Assembly: GCA_030998225.1 (NCBI GenBank)
Contig: JAPYXD010000680.1
Location: forward strand, 16,058,001-16,122,000
Length of the DNA stretch: 64,000 bases
Source: Diplolepis rosae
Lineage: Eukaryota; Arthropoda; Insecta; Hymenoptera; Diplolepididae
Direction: 5' to 3'
Shown: in pieces, positions 46,001 to 61,000 of the stretch
Layout: each line of letters begins with the position of its first letter
How positions within the stretch are numbered: the first letter of the stretch is position 1
The notes under the pieces: model-generated
What the model was told of the DNA's origin: nothing
The model's input: only the letters and a program-made list of their open reading frames with translations
Databases searched by the model: none
Translations under genes and position numbers: made by a program

Positions 46001-49000
46001 ATTCGAGTTAAGAATTCCGGAACTTTTTGAGGTCCGACAAAAAACAACCTTTTTCAAGGATTATTTCGCGCATATTAGAATGAAAACGGCTATAAAGAGA
46101 TCTTCAAAGACGGTGACGAGCACGATTCGAACGACGGTTAAATTATTATGTAAATATGAATCCGCGATAAGGATACCACTGATTACAATCAGCATATATA
46201 CGCTAATAAATGAGTTGAATTCTACTGGTCCATCAGCATTTATACGCTGATTATAATCAGTGGTATACTTATAGCTGATAATCAGCGGAATTTCACTGAT
46301 TCAGATTTAGAGAGTATTACCGATACAAAATTAATTATTTATTACATTATATTTTGCAATGCTTTTTCATATAATTGAAGTCATAAATACGCATAAATTA
46401 AACCAAAGCTCTTAACGTACCTGCGATAAAATGTATTTTTAATTATTTGTGAATATGTGAACTGTAAGATAAAAACGTTTTATGTAATCTTTCCACAATT
46501 AAAAATGATTACTTGAAATGTAATTTTCATTTAATCAGCTAACATTTAAAACGCTTATAGTTCAATTGAATTAATAATTATCAGATAACTTTATTATATA
46601 ATAATAAACATTTCTTCCACTGGAAGTTTGCGCTTACTCAACATTCTCTTAATAAAGGAAGCGATTGAACATTTTATAGCACAAATTCAATATTGCTTGA
46701 CAAAGAAATTAATAACTTTTTTTGGTTATAAAGCGATAAATTTTTAATATCCCGTCTACTTTAGAATAGTTTAAAAAGTGAGCTCCCCGGGTCAAAAAAA
46801 TTTAATTTAAGAAAAAATTAATTTTCGAGGTCGATTTGCACGCCGATTTGTTCACTTTTTCGGCCCAATTCGGAGAGTAATCGGCCCAAAAACGCCGAAA
46901 AATCGGCGTGGTAATATATTAAATCGGTGTATTGTAGGCGCAACTCGGCTAGTTTTCAGCCTAGTTATTTAATGCGAATCGGCTTGTTGTCGGCCTGTTT
47001 CGTAGTCTTTTTGGCCTGATTTTTAACAACAATAATAGGTGTATTATCGGCCTACGTCATTGTGTTTTCGCCTCGTTTCTTTAGATACAATAATCGACTT
47101 ATTATCGGCTCGAATCGGTGTGCACAAATATATTATAATTATTAAATAAGTAAACGAACATTACCGTAATAATTGATCATTTATTTAACATTATAATATT
47201 CATTTATCAAATATCATCCGAATATTTGCATAATATTCGGATTAACATTATTTTAAACAAATCCATATTTGTTGTTGACTAAATCTAAATTGAAGCCTCA
47301 AAAATTAATTAAAGTAAAATTTCATGACACTCGGCGTAATTTTGACCCACGTTGGCGTAAAATAATCTCAAACTATCAAAATCGGCCTAACTCGGTGTAT
47401 TTTTTACCTAAATTTTTTTGCCACAGGTCTGCAGTTTGTCTTTTGGGGCGAAATGAAGTGAAAATATTAATTAAATTTTCTTTTCCGAAAAATTCAATTT
47501 TTGGGTTTTTTGTAAGAGAGAAAAAATGCACCATGAATACATTAAAGAGTATCCAGAAAAACTTCAATATCTTAGATTGAAATGATTAAATTTTTTTTCA
47601 TTCCATACCTTATTTCATGGATAAATAAAAATTCAGAAACAAGGATTTGTATGAATTGAATAATTGTACTATTCATATTGAAATGATAAATCTTTGATCT
47701 ATTTCAATGAAAGCCTTCTTTAATCTACAAGATTAAACGGGATTAACATTTTGATTTTCTTAAAAATGGGTATCCAAAAGTTTTTGGGATTGCTGAATCC
47801 AAATCTGGTAATAGAATTTTGAAATTCAAAATTGCGGATCAAATATTTTAAATTGATTGGATTTTTATAAAAATGTGTATCTCAAGGTTTTCTGGAATTA
47901 CTAAATCCAGAATTAGGTATCAAAATTCAAAATGGTCTATATATTACGTATTTCAGGTTCTTTTTAACTTTGAACATATCGTCAATATAGGAAAAATCCA
48001 TATGTACATATGATGCAGCTCTCCGCCAAACCCGAAATCATAAAACGAATACATTTCAAACTGCCATATTGTATCCGGCATTTTGAATTTTTGATAACAA
48101 ATTTGGATTCAGTAACTCCAAAGACTTAAATAATAAATTCGTCCTGTTAATATTTTACCCGAAAAAATAAGCCATGATTCGAACAAAATCTGTCATTTTT
48201 AAGAAACTTGTAGAATACGGTAGTAGAGATAAATTCTATTATAAAAAAACATTTTTATAAGTATATATTACCTGACGTGCATATTTCACGTAGTTAAGAA
48301 AATTTTACATAATCAGACGTTTTGGCTCTGATCGGAGCCCTCATCAGTGATTTATTTTGAATCTAAAAAATACATAAAACAATTTTTCTAACTCGAGGTT
48401 TCTTTGTTGGGGAATTTTATTATTCACGTTTTTTCATATGAATTGATAAAAAAACTTGAAATTTCTTCCGACTAAAATACTTTAAAAGAGGGGTTAAAAA
48501 TACCAATAAAAATAAGACACAAAAAAAAATTTACTTGATCTAACGAAACCATTTTGTTAAATAAACCAAGATCATTGGTTGAGGCAAACAAAATTTGGTC
48601 AAATCAGCCGAAATTTCGTTGAATCAACTGAAACATTTGTCTGGCTTAAGCAAATTGTATAAAAAAAAAACCATCTTTTGTCATATGAAACCAATTCTTT
48701 AGTTGAATCAACCAAAAATTTGTTAATTCGTACAATAAGAATATTCTTTGGTTGAACCAACTAAATTATAATTGGATTTATCAAATATTTTCCAGTGTAA
48801 TCCCCTAGCTAAAAGTAAATCATTCCATGTAAAAAAGTGATCTGAAGTAAACGAATACAGATATTTTTTTATAATTCAGTTTGCTTGAATCGATCATTTT
48901 GCCTATTTTTCCCTAGTATATATTGAAGCTATTTGACCGTTTTAAAAATTGAAGCTGAGCTTGAAATTGCTTCAAAATATGGATCATAGGTTGGATTCGA

Positions 49001-52000
49001 GGTCACTTTTGAATCTATTCCTCTGAACTCTGCAACTTTTCTATTCAACATTTCTCTTTTAAATGCTTTTCTAAAGTTATTCAAAAGCGTCATTTATAAT
49101 AGGATATCCTGTATATTCAATTATTAAATAGCTATATGATGAATAGTATTTCTTGTTTGAACCTAACAGTTGGCAGACCTCTTGGATGAAAATGTGAATG
49201 AACTTGCGAATATACAGTCTTTGGAAAATGGAAAACCTTTTTCTAACTCATTTGCTGAAATTCAAAACGCTGCTAATACTCTTCGATACTACGCAGGCTG
49301 TACTGATAAAATCCATGGCAAAACAATTCCAGCTGGTGAGTTGTTGATGTACTTACTGCTGTTTAGGATTTTTGTAGATAAATTACAGTAAGTCATTTGA
49401 TAACTATTTTGTTGCACTTCAAACTAAATTCTTGTAAATGGCTTTCTTAAAATTAGAATGTACTTACTGCTTTTTAGAATTTTTGTAGATAAATATCAGT
49501 AAGCCATTTGCTTAATAATTTGTGGCGCTTCAAACTAAATTCTAGTAAGGGACTTGCTAAGAATTAGAATTTACTTACAGCTTTTTAGGACTTCTGCAGA
49601 TAAATATCAGTAAGTCATTTGCTAACTATTTTTTTGTACTTCAAACTAAATTATAGCAAGTCCCTTGCTAAGAATAAGATTGTACTTACTGCTTTTTACG
49701 ATTTTTGTAGATAAATATCAATAAGTGATTTGATAACTATTTTGTTGCACTTCAAACTAAATTCTAGTAAATGGCTTTCTAAAAATTAGAATGTACTTAC
49801 TGCTTTTTAGAATTTTTGTAGATAAATATCAATAAGTCATTTGCTAAATAATTTTTGGCGCTTCAAACTAACTTCTAGCAAGGGAATTGCTAAAAATTAG
49901 ATTGCCGTTACTGCTTTTTAGGATTTTTGAAGATAAATATCAGTAAGTCATTTGCTAAATAATTTGTGGCGCTTCAAACTAAATTCTAGCAAGTGGCTTG
50001 CTAAAAATATGATTGCACTTACTGCTGTTTAGGATGTTTGTAGATTAGTAAAATTGGAATGTACTTATTGCTTTTTAGCATTTTTGTAGCTAAATATCAG
50101 TAAGTTATATGCTAAATAATTTTTGGCACTTCAAACTAAATTCTAGCAAGGGAATTGCTAAAAATTAAATTGTACTTACTGCTTTTTACGATTTTTGTAG
50201 ATAAATATCAATAAGCCATTTGCTAAATAATTTGTTATGCTTCAAACTGAATTCTAGCAATTATCTGGTTAACAAAAAGAATGTACTTACTGCTGTTTAG
50301 GATTTTTGTAGATAAATATCAGTAAGTCATTTGCTTAATAATTTGTGGCGCTTCAAACTAAATTCTAGCAAGAGACTTGCTAAAAATTAGAATTTACTTA
50401 CAGCTTTTTAGGACTTTTGCAGATAAATATCAGTAAGTCATTTGCTAACTATTTTTTTGTACTTCAAACTAAATTCTAGCAAGTGGCTTGCTAAAAATAT
50501 GATTGCACTTACTGCTGTTTAGGATGTTTGTAGATTAGTAAAATTGGAATGTACTTATTGCTTTTTAGCATTTTTGTAGCTAAATATCAGTAAGTTATAT
50601 GCTAAATAATTTTTGGCACTTCAAACTAAATTCTAGCAAGGGAATTGCTAAAAATTAAATTGTACTTACTGCTTTTTACGATTTTTGTAGATAAATATCA
50701 ATAAGCCATTTGCTAAATAATTTGTTATGCTTCAAACTGAATTCTAGCAATTATCTGGTTAACAAAAAGAATGTACTTACTGCTGTTTAGGATTTTTGTA
50801 GATAAATATCAGTAAGTCATTTGCTTAATAATTTGTGGCGCTTCAAACTAAATTCTAGCAAGAGACTTGCTAAAAATTAGAATTTACTTACAGCTTTTTA
50901 GGACTTTTGCAGATAAATATCAGTAAGTCATTTGCTAACTATTTTTTTGTACTTCAAACTAAATTATAGCAAGTCCCTTGCTAAGAATAAGATTGTACTT
51001 ACTGCTTTTTACGATTTTTGTAGATAAATATCAATAAGTGATTTGATAACTATTTTGTTGCACTTCAAACTAAATTCTAGTAAATGGCTTTCTAAAAATT
51101 ATAATGTACTTACTGCTTTTTAGGATTTTTGTAGATAAATATCAGTAAGTCATTTGCTAAATAATGTGTGGCGCTTCAAACTACATTCTAGCAAGGGAAT
51201 TGCTAAGAATTAGATTGTACTTACTGCTGTTTAGCACTTTTGTCGATAAATATTAGTAAGTCATTTGCTAAATAATTTGTGGTGCTTCTAACTAAATTCT
51301 AGCTGGGAACTTGCTAGAAATTAGAATGTTATTACTGTTTTTCAGCATTTTTGTAGATAAATATCAGCCAGTGAATTTCTAAATATTTTATTGCGCTTTA
51401 AATTGAATTTTAGTAAGTTTTCCTATAATAATTAGAATGTGCTTTCTGCTTTTCAGCATATTTGTTTACTCCGTTTTAGCATGTTGAATTGCTAAAAAAC
51501 AGAACATAATTTGCTATTTAAGAGCAATCTTTTAATATTTTTCACAGTTTCCTTTACTTATTTTTAGCAAGTAAAATTTAGCAAGAGATATACTTTATTT
51601 TAGCATAGGGTTTACTATAATTTCGAATTCACATTAATTTTCGTTGTGTTGAGCCAATTTACTAAAAAGAAGCAAGTACTTACTCATATTTATATTTTTC
51701 ATATTTTTTATTACTGCGTTTTAACGAATGCGAATCTTAATATCTGATTAAAATAATGAAGATTAAAAACAAAATTTTATTAGCTCGTACTTGCTGTATA
51801 CTAGTTTTCATGTATACCATGTGTATATTTTAAAACATGAAAAACTGTTCAAGTTGAAATGATATTTAAAATAATCACTAAGAATTATCAAAGATTTCAA
51901 TGCGTATAAATGAATAATTACCAGTGTATAAAGAATAATTGAGAATTTCTACTAATTTTTTTCGCCGGATTTCCGTTTATTTTCTGAATTTTTCCAGACT

Positions 52001-55000
52001 ATGATTTTAAATTTCCTCTTTACGAATAAAATTTGGTCTGAGGTATAATTTTCCATCTGGTTAATTTCATATACATGAATATCAAAATTTGTTTAGGCCA
52101 TTGAAATTGCGCTGAACAATTTACTCATTATTTCCATATTAATTTAATATTTTTATAATTTATGATATCTCAAATTTAAAAACTACAAATGACAAAGAAA
52201 TATTCTGCAAATTTGTTTCAATTTGCAGTACGGAAGTATTTAATGAAATTATGCTTTTTTAAAATTGAATCTATTTTCAAAGTCATATTGTTTTCACAGA
52301 TTTTTATCGATCTGTTATTTAATTTACAATTTAATTTAATATTTAAAATGGTGGGCTACTAAAAGTTTAAATTTTTTACCTATGAAGATCAGAGGTAATT
52401 TTTTACATTCTTATCATCAATTAGTTTAGAAAATTCTATTTTAACTTAGGTAAACTAATGAGCAAATAGCTAATTTTCAACAACTTAATGAGAGACTCCA
52501 TTATAAATATTTTATTCAAAATTAACTTTGTACCTTAAAATGTATGAATAATTGATATAATTTTATCATATTATTTTCATTAAAATACACTTTCTACCAT
52601 TGGAAATATCTATAAAAATTCTTGCCAAGTACAGCCTCAGTAATTAGTGCCTTCATTCTAAAATGTATCGCTCAAAATTATTCCCTGCGTCAAAAAAAAT
52701 TTATTTTCCCTGCTTCACTTTAATCTTACTACCAAATAAAAAATACATAAAATCCACACAATTGTTCCGAATCTCGTAGAAAATGTGCAAAAAATTTGTC
52801 AAATTTAAAAAATTGAATTCAAAGGAAAAGAGTTATTTAAATTAGTGTACATCATTTTTTTTAAAGAAAATTTAATACTGAACAAAAGATTAAAATAGTG
52901 TAAAATTAGCAATCCTTTCATGTTAATATTTTAATGGAATAAAATTCTATTGTTCCCATGACTCAAAAATATTGTTAAAGGATATTGAATTGTGAGTTTC
53001 CAGTTCTTAGCATTGTTTTTTTATAATTGACAGATGGAGATAATTTCGTAATGACGAGAAAAGAACCAATTGGTGTGGCAGGTTCAATTATTCCCTGGAA
53101 CTATCCAATAACCATGGTAGCGATGAAAATTGGACCTGCTTTGGCTGCAGGCTGTACAATTGTTATGAAACCAGCTGAGCAAACTCCCTTAACTGCTCTT
53201 TATATTGCAAATCTCTCAAAGGAAGCTGGCCTTCCAAAGGGTGTCTTGAATATAATTCCTGGATATGGTGCTACAGCTGGTGCAGCTCTAGCTCAACATC
53301 CTGATGTCAACAAAATGGCGTTTACAGGTTCCATAGATGTCAGTGCATTCTTTAAAATCATTAAATTTTAACTAAACAAAACATTTATGACTTATTTTAC
53401 TGATCGGCTTTTACTTCTGATCTACGTGTATTACAGGTTGGCAGAAAAATTATGGAAGCTTCTGCAAAGAGTAATTTGAAACCTATTACATTGGAACTTG
53501 GAGGAAAGAGTCCTTTGGTGGTTTTCGAGGATGCCGATTGTAAGTATATTAGTTATATTTAATTTTTGATCAATTTTACTATATTTCTAAAATCAAAAAT
53601 CTACTTTTTACTTAATTTTTGTTCATTTTTCAGTGGAAGTGGCCGCTACCTTCACTTGTATGAGTTTTCTAAATGCCGGACAAATTTGTTTGGCACCAAC
53701 AAGAGTTTTTGTCCAGAGCAGCATTTATGACAAATTTGTGAATATGATTGTTAAGAGAGCATCGCAAATAAAAGTTGGAGGGCCCTTTGAAATGGATACG
53801 TTCTATGGTTCACAAGTAAAATTACGAAATCTATTTTATTCAGAAAATCTAATTTAGGCAATTTTAAAAAGACTATTAATTAATTAAACATTGGTAAATA
53901 ATTGGAGGCAGGGATAAAAAAAACTCGCTCAACGTTCGAAAACACATAAAAGTATTGTCCAAAAATTTCGAAACATACAAATCTTAAGTGTAGCGAAATT
54001 AATTTTCCTTTAATATAAATATATAGAGACTGGCAAAAATCATAAAAGTTTTATCTTAAAAATTGATACGTTTTTAAAATATTAGTCGTCATAAAATAAA
54101 AAAAATAAAATAAAAATGGAAAAATATGCATTTCCAGAAATCGAAGACAATTAATATCTTAAAAATTCATCAATTATTTTAGAGACAAATCTTGGTTATT
54201 TTTTAATTTTTATTATTTAAAATTGTCATCCGTTGATAAAACCGCAATTTGAAAAAATTCCCGCTTTATCAGTTTTTGCAAGTCTATATAAAAATTTTTG
54301 TTTCCAAACTTTTGAAAAATACTTTCACGTATTTTCGAACATTGAGCGAGATTTTTGATCCGGGCCCTCAATTGGCTATTTCCCTGCTGGAAGTAAAAAG
54401 ATTAGAAAGAGATAGAAACATGGGTACAGAAAGAGATAGAACCTTTTCTATCTCTTCCAAGTATCTGATTTGCACCCTAAAAACGCTATGTCTTTCTATC
54501 TCCAAAATTATATCCACCGTACCAAGGAATATCTATCTCTTTCTATCCCTCATAATATCTTATGCTCTGGAGTATCTAACTCTTTCTATCCCTCAGCTTA
54601 TCTCATGTTCTGGAGTATCTATCTCTTTCTATCCCTCAGTTTATCTCTTGTTCTGGAATATCTATCTCTTCCTATCTCGAGTCTATCCCTGTATCCGGTA
54701 ATATTTACTTCTTTCTATCATTGTAAAAAAAAGTTGGATCCCATTGTATTCTTTTCTTGATCTTTCGTTTCGAACTTGTTAATTTCCATACCCCTAACAT
54801 ATATTTAACAATTTTATAAATACGCATTACTTTTGTACATGACCAATATTCTAAATTTGTCGCTAAGGCGTATAACACTGAAAAATCAGAATGCACCGAG
54901 ACTTGAACCCTAACCACGCACGCATCGATACATTGCCAAACACTTGGTCTACTGAGCAAAGGTAGAACATGAGATAACTGTGCAAAATCTCGATCTTACT

Positions 55001-58000
55001 ATCATAAGATACATTTCGCTATCCATGTCTATTCCTTGACTATCCCCATCCGACTTTTTCTATCCCTTCGTCAATCCAAAATCAATCCAATCTTCGAATG
55101 CCCTTTTCTCTATTTCGGTCTGTACCTTGTGTATTTGTGGTGTAATTTTTTATCTCCTTGCTATTCGATAAATGAAAGTAATTATTTGTAATTATTAATA
55201 CAATATGTACAAAATTATAAAATCTAACTACGAGGAGGAACAGGGATTAAAAGAGATAAGCGTGAACCTGGATTAACAAAGAGATATACAAGAAATAGAA
55301 AGTGATAGAGGTAAATAGATGAGAGATATATTGAAATAAAGAAAAGAACATTAAAGGATATAGCAGTGAAAAGAAATAAAAATAGATTCACGAAGAGATA
55401 TAAAGAAATAGAGGTGGATAGACAAGAGATAGAAACGAAAATAGGTAGACATACAAAGAATAAACGGAAATAAAGAAAACGGGATTGAAAGAGATAGGAG
55501 TGAATTTGGATTGACAAAGAAATAGAATGAGATAGGCATCAATCTCGATTGACAAAGAGATATAAAGAAATAGAGGTGGATAGACAAGAGATAGAAACAA
55601 ATGTAAGTAGATATACAAAGAAAAGACTGCGATAAAGAAAACAGGTTTAAAAGATATAGCCGTAAATTTGGATGAACAAAGAAGTAAAAAGAGATAGGCA
55701 TCAATGTGGATTGACAAAGAGATATAAAGAAATAGAGGTGGATAGACAAGAGATAGAAACAAAAATAGTTGGATATATAAAGAATAGACTGAGATAAAGA
55801 TAACAGGTATGAAAGATATAGCCGTGAATTTGGATTGGCAAAGAGATAGAAAAAGATATAGGTAAAGATATGTAAATTTGGATAAACAAGAGATAGAAAG
55901 AGATAGTGGTGGATAGTAAAGAGTTAAAAATAGGTACAGGTTGATAGATGAGGATTAGGCTGTGATAAAGAAAATAGGGTTGAACAAGATAGGCATCAAT
56001 GTGGATTGACAAAGAGATATAAAGAAATAGAGGTGGATAGACAAGAGATAGAAACAAATGTAAGTAGATATACAAAGAAAAGACTGCGATAAAGAAAACA
56101 GGTTTAAAAGATATAGCCGTAAATTTGGATGAACAAAGAAGTAGAAGGAGATAGTCATCAATGTGGATTGACAAAGAGATATAAAGAAATAGAGGTGGAT
56201 AGACAAGAGATAGAAACAAAAATAGTTGGATATATAAAGAATAGACTGCGATAAAGATAACAGGTTTGAAAGATATAGCCGTGAATTTGGATTGGCAAAG
56301 AGATAGAAAAAGATATGTAAATTCGGTTAAACAAGAGATAGAAAGAGATAGTAGTGGATAGCAAAGAGATAAAAATAGGTACAGGTTGATAGATGAGGAT
56401 TAGGCTGAGATAAAGAAAATAGGGTTGTAAGACAAAAAGATATAGAGAAATAGAGGTGGATAGACAAGAGATAGAAACAAAAATAAGTGGATGCACGAAG
56501 AATACACTGAGATACAGAAAACGGGTTTGAAAGATATAGCCGTGAATTTATATTGGCAAAGAGATAGAAAGAGATAGGCATGAATCTGGATTGACAAAGA
56601 GATATAAATAGACAGAGGTGGATAGACAAGAGATAGAAGTAAATATAAGTGGATATACGAAGAATAGACAGAGATAAAGAAAACGGGATTGAAAGAGATA
56701 GGCGTGAATTTGGATTTTCAAAGAGATAGAGATGAATATACACAAGGGATAAAAAGAGATTCAGGTGAATAGACGAGGGATACATTTTCCTTATCTCTTT
56801 CTATCTAAGAGATAGAAAGCGATCAAAAGTGATAGGATTTCTATATCTCTTTAATTCCAGCAGGGTTGTTTATATTAAGATATTATTAGAATAAAAAAAC
56901 AATGGCTATATATTTTTGCTTGTAGATTGATGATAGGATATTCAAAAGAGTTTTGGATTACATTGAAAAAGGAAAAAAAGAGGGTGCAAAATTGGAAATT
57001 GGTGGAAGTCGACACGGTACTGTTGGTTATTTTATTCAGCCTACAGTTTTCTCCAATGTCAAGGACGATATGATAATTGCAAAAGAAGAAGTAATTATAT
57101 TCTAGATTAAATAATCAAGCAATTCACTTACAAATAATACTCCTTTTTAAATAACTTTGCAGATTTTTGGACCAGTGCAATCTATTTTCAAATTTGATAC
57201 TCTAGAGGAAGTAATTAAAAGGGCTAATAATACAAAGTATGGATTAGTTGCTGGAGTTTTCACGAAGAACATTGATCTCGCACTAGAATTTTCCAAAGCT
57301 GTCGAGGCTGGTACAGTTTGGTAAGATTCTATTATTTATTACTTATATTAAGGCTATAAATCAATCGGACCACGTGACTAAAATATACATTAATTCGTCC
57401 ATGTAGGATAACTTTTTGAATTTAGAAAATATCTTTCTGAAAATTTGGAAAACGTAATAAATGACGTCTGTCATGTCTGTTAACTTTTTTTAGTGAAAAT
57501 TTTGGAAAAATTGGGAAACTTATCGATAATTACAGTTAAATGTAAAAATGTTTGCGAAATTTTCACTCAAACGAAGTTAACAGACGTTCTTTATCGTCTT
57601 CTGTTGTATTTTCCAAACTTTCTGGAAAACATTTTGTAATATAAAAAAGTTATCTTACACGAACTTTTACAGGAATTTGGTGATGTGATCTGGTTGATCC
57701 ATCGCTTTGAGGAATTATATCTACTCGAAAGGACCAAAAAATAGGTTTTTTGTGCGAATTTTCAAAACTTCTATTATACAAGATACCAAAAGAACTATTT
57801 TGAGATTTTATTATGTAACGAAATGGCGCATAAATTTTTTTTTCCAAATTAATTTAATAAAATGTCGGTTCAGTAGCACGCAGAAGACCTATCAAAATTG
57901 AATAATATTCTTTGCGCAGCAGAACATCAACCATTTTTTACCTACATATTCGATTAAAGTAAAGAAATAAAAAGATAGAAATCTTATCCTTTTGAATCAT

Positions 58001-61000
58001 TTTGAATCTTTATTATAGAAAAAGATAAAGATAATTTATCCAATTTTATCTCTTTTTCATTCTAAACTCAAGTCTATATTTTCTAATAACTATTTTTCTA
58101 TCTATTCCAATCCTTTATCTATCATCCTTAATCTTTTTCTATCTTTTTATCAATATAAATTCACGTCTATCTTTACCAATGCTTACTTTTCTATCCCTTA
58201 CAATCTTTCATCAATCCTCCTTAATCTTTTTCTATCTCTTAGTCAATCACTATACACGTCTATCTTTTTCAATCTTCCCTTTTCTATCTCATTCTATCCT
58301 TTATATATTCACATGCATCTTTTTCTATCTTCTTGACAATTTAGGTCTATGGCTATCTTTTCCAATCACCTGATTTCTATCTCATCCAATCCTTCATCAA
58401 TATACCTTAATCTTTTTCTATCTCTTCGTCAATCTAATTTCACGTCCATCTTTTTCAATCTCCCGTTTTCTATCTTATTATATTCTACATCTATCAACGT
58501 CAATCTTGTTTTATCTCTTTATCAATATAACTTCACGTATATCTTTTTTAATCTTTCATTCTCTATCTCATCCTATGCTTTATTTATCCACGTGAATCTT
58601 TTTCTATGGCTTTGTCAATCTAAATTCGTGTCCATTTTTTTAATCTCCCTGTATCAATCTTATTGTATCCTTTATCTGAATCTGTTTTAATCTTATTGCC
58701 AATCTAGGTCTATGGCTATCTTTTCCAATCACCTGATCTGTATCTCATCCAATCTTTCATCAATCCACCTTAATATTTTTCTATCTCCTCGTCAATCTGA
58801 ATCCACGTCTATCTTTTTCAATCTCCCCTTTTTTATCTCATTCTTTTCTACATCTGCCAACGTCAATATTTTTCTATCTCTTTGTTAATCTTAATTCACC
58901 TCTATCTTCTTCAATCTCCCATTTTCTATCTCATTCTATCCTTCATCTATCAACGTCAATCTTTTTCTATCTTCTCGCCAATCTAGTAGATGCCTATCAC
59001 TCCTTATTACTAAACTTTCTTTCTATCTCTCATTATCTCTTCTTACAACAAAATAAGATCAGTCCACTACTAAGATATTTTATGTTCTTTTTCTACACTG
59101 AAAAAACAGTATAGCTAAGAGAACTATATTTTGGTCCTCAGAACCAGAAAATATAGCTATCAGACCAAAGCTACGGTATGATCCTCAGAACTAAACGAGT
59201 ATAGGTGAGACAGCTATACAAGTTCGTTGATATAAGAATACCATGTATAGCGATCGTAAAAAAAATATTATGCCATCGTTATCGCTCTTGTGAATTTTCG
59301 CGTGTGATAAAACAATACGCTATACGCAAAAATGATCTTTCAAAGAAAGAAAAAATGCTCCAAACAAATCGACAAACGCTTCGAAAAAACGCCTCGAAAA
59401 AATGACACTTCTTTCTCATTTCGAGGTTAGAGTCGCGTGCATGCGAAGCAATGTATAGGTCGCGCGGCAAACCAGTATAGTTGTCTCACTTATACCGCAT
59501 GGGTGTAAAATGGACACAATACTTTTTAGAACTGCACCCTTCATTTCGTGGTGAGAATAGATACTGAGGGATATAGAGAGATATTAAAATTTGCACTATG
59601 GAGAGATAAATGAGGGATAGAAAAAGATACAAGTGGGCGATCACGAAAGATAGAGAAAAAGATAGATACTACTTCAGTCGGCGGATAAACTAAGGGATAG
59701 GAAAAGATAGATATTACCAGACATAGGGAAAGAAAAAGATAGAGTTTTGGGGATGCAAAGTGATGGGTTGGGAGAGTTAGAAATCTTCTATCTTTTTCGA
59801 TCTTTTTACTCTTAGCAGGGAAATTATATCCCCTTTTGAGATCCGGCTACTCAATTCTAATTCTCTAACTAGTCCAAAAAAATTTTCATTTTCTACATTA
59901 GTTTTTCTAGTGAACTACACATGATTTTTAAAAAATATTTATTTTTGAAAAAATTATGGAAGTTTGAAAAAAAATGTCATTTTTGCCCTAAAAATTGACC
60001 TTTTAAACCTAAAAAAAATTGATTTACTACGAGGTCTGTTAAAGAAATAAGATGAATTTTCAAATTCCGCGGGCTATGTACATTCGATTTTCGTTTTTTT
60101 TCCTATGTTGGCACACTTGCCCCGACTGTATGTTTACATTTTCAGCAATATAGCACTCTTTGTTTGCGAGGGGAATAAAGGTTAGGAGTGTTTTGTGAGT
60201 GTTGTCGATTTTCTGCTGTTGAAAAAAATGGATCAAAGAATATGCATCAAATTTTGTGTAAAAAATGTAATTAAGTGCTCAAAAACACTTGAAGTGTTGA
60301 AAGTGGCATACGGTGAGTGTACTGTAAGTTAAAAAAGTGTTTACAAGTGGTACAAGCTCTTCACAGGAGGTCGAGAAGAGGTGAATCTGGTGAATGACGA
60401 CGCTCGCCCTCACCTGCCCTCAGCGTTACCAGACACACTGAGCGAAATTATGGAATCGGCATGTTAAAATTATGGTACATGTTTACAAGACGCATGCGCG
60501 GCGCGAAATTCAAATTAATATATCTTCAAATACTGCAAAGTTTATTATTTTTCATAAATAAAATGTTAATAACATTTTGTTAATAAATATTATAATATTA
60601 TGTTTTAATAAAACTATTTTAATAATAATTATAACACACTTTCTACTTTCTCAACTCTTTGTATTTTATAACATTTACTTAAAGTAACTCTTATTAAAGA
60701 ACATTTTTTGTATAAAACAGCTTATAATCTATAAATCGCAAGTATAATATGTAATTGTCTTTGGAATGTCTTTACGTAAATCATATGAAATTCAACTTTA
60801 CTCAGCTTTCATTTAAAAAAAATGATTGATTGGTCAAACATGTTTCAATTTTCAATTCTCATTCGATAATGGCTATTCTGCTTTTGTCTTCATTTCATTT
60901 AGGCTAAATAAAAAATAGAAATATTTTAAAACTATGGTACATTTAAGAGGTATAGTACATGGTACGAGAATCAAAATTATGGTACGATTACATAATTATG

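Noticed and set aside
49346..51480. CRISPR-like array (regular 111-bp period)
   Set aside because: There are no short repeats with unique spacers. Whole units are homologous, and the array sits in an intron of an animal gene.
55224..56785. Many overlapping long minus-strand open frames (up to 172 codons, Leu/Ser/Tyr-rich)
   Set aside because: They are translations of the AGATAGAAA satellite. The same peptide words repeat with the 161-bp period, and frames exist in several phases at once.
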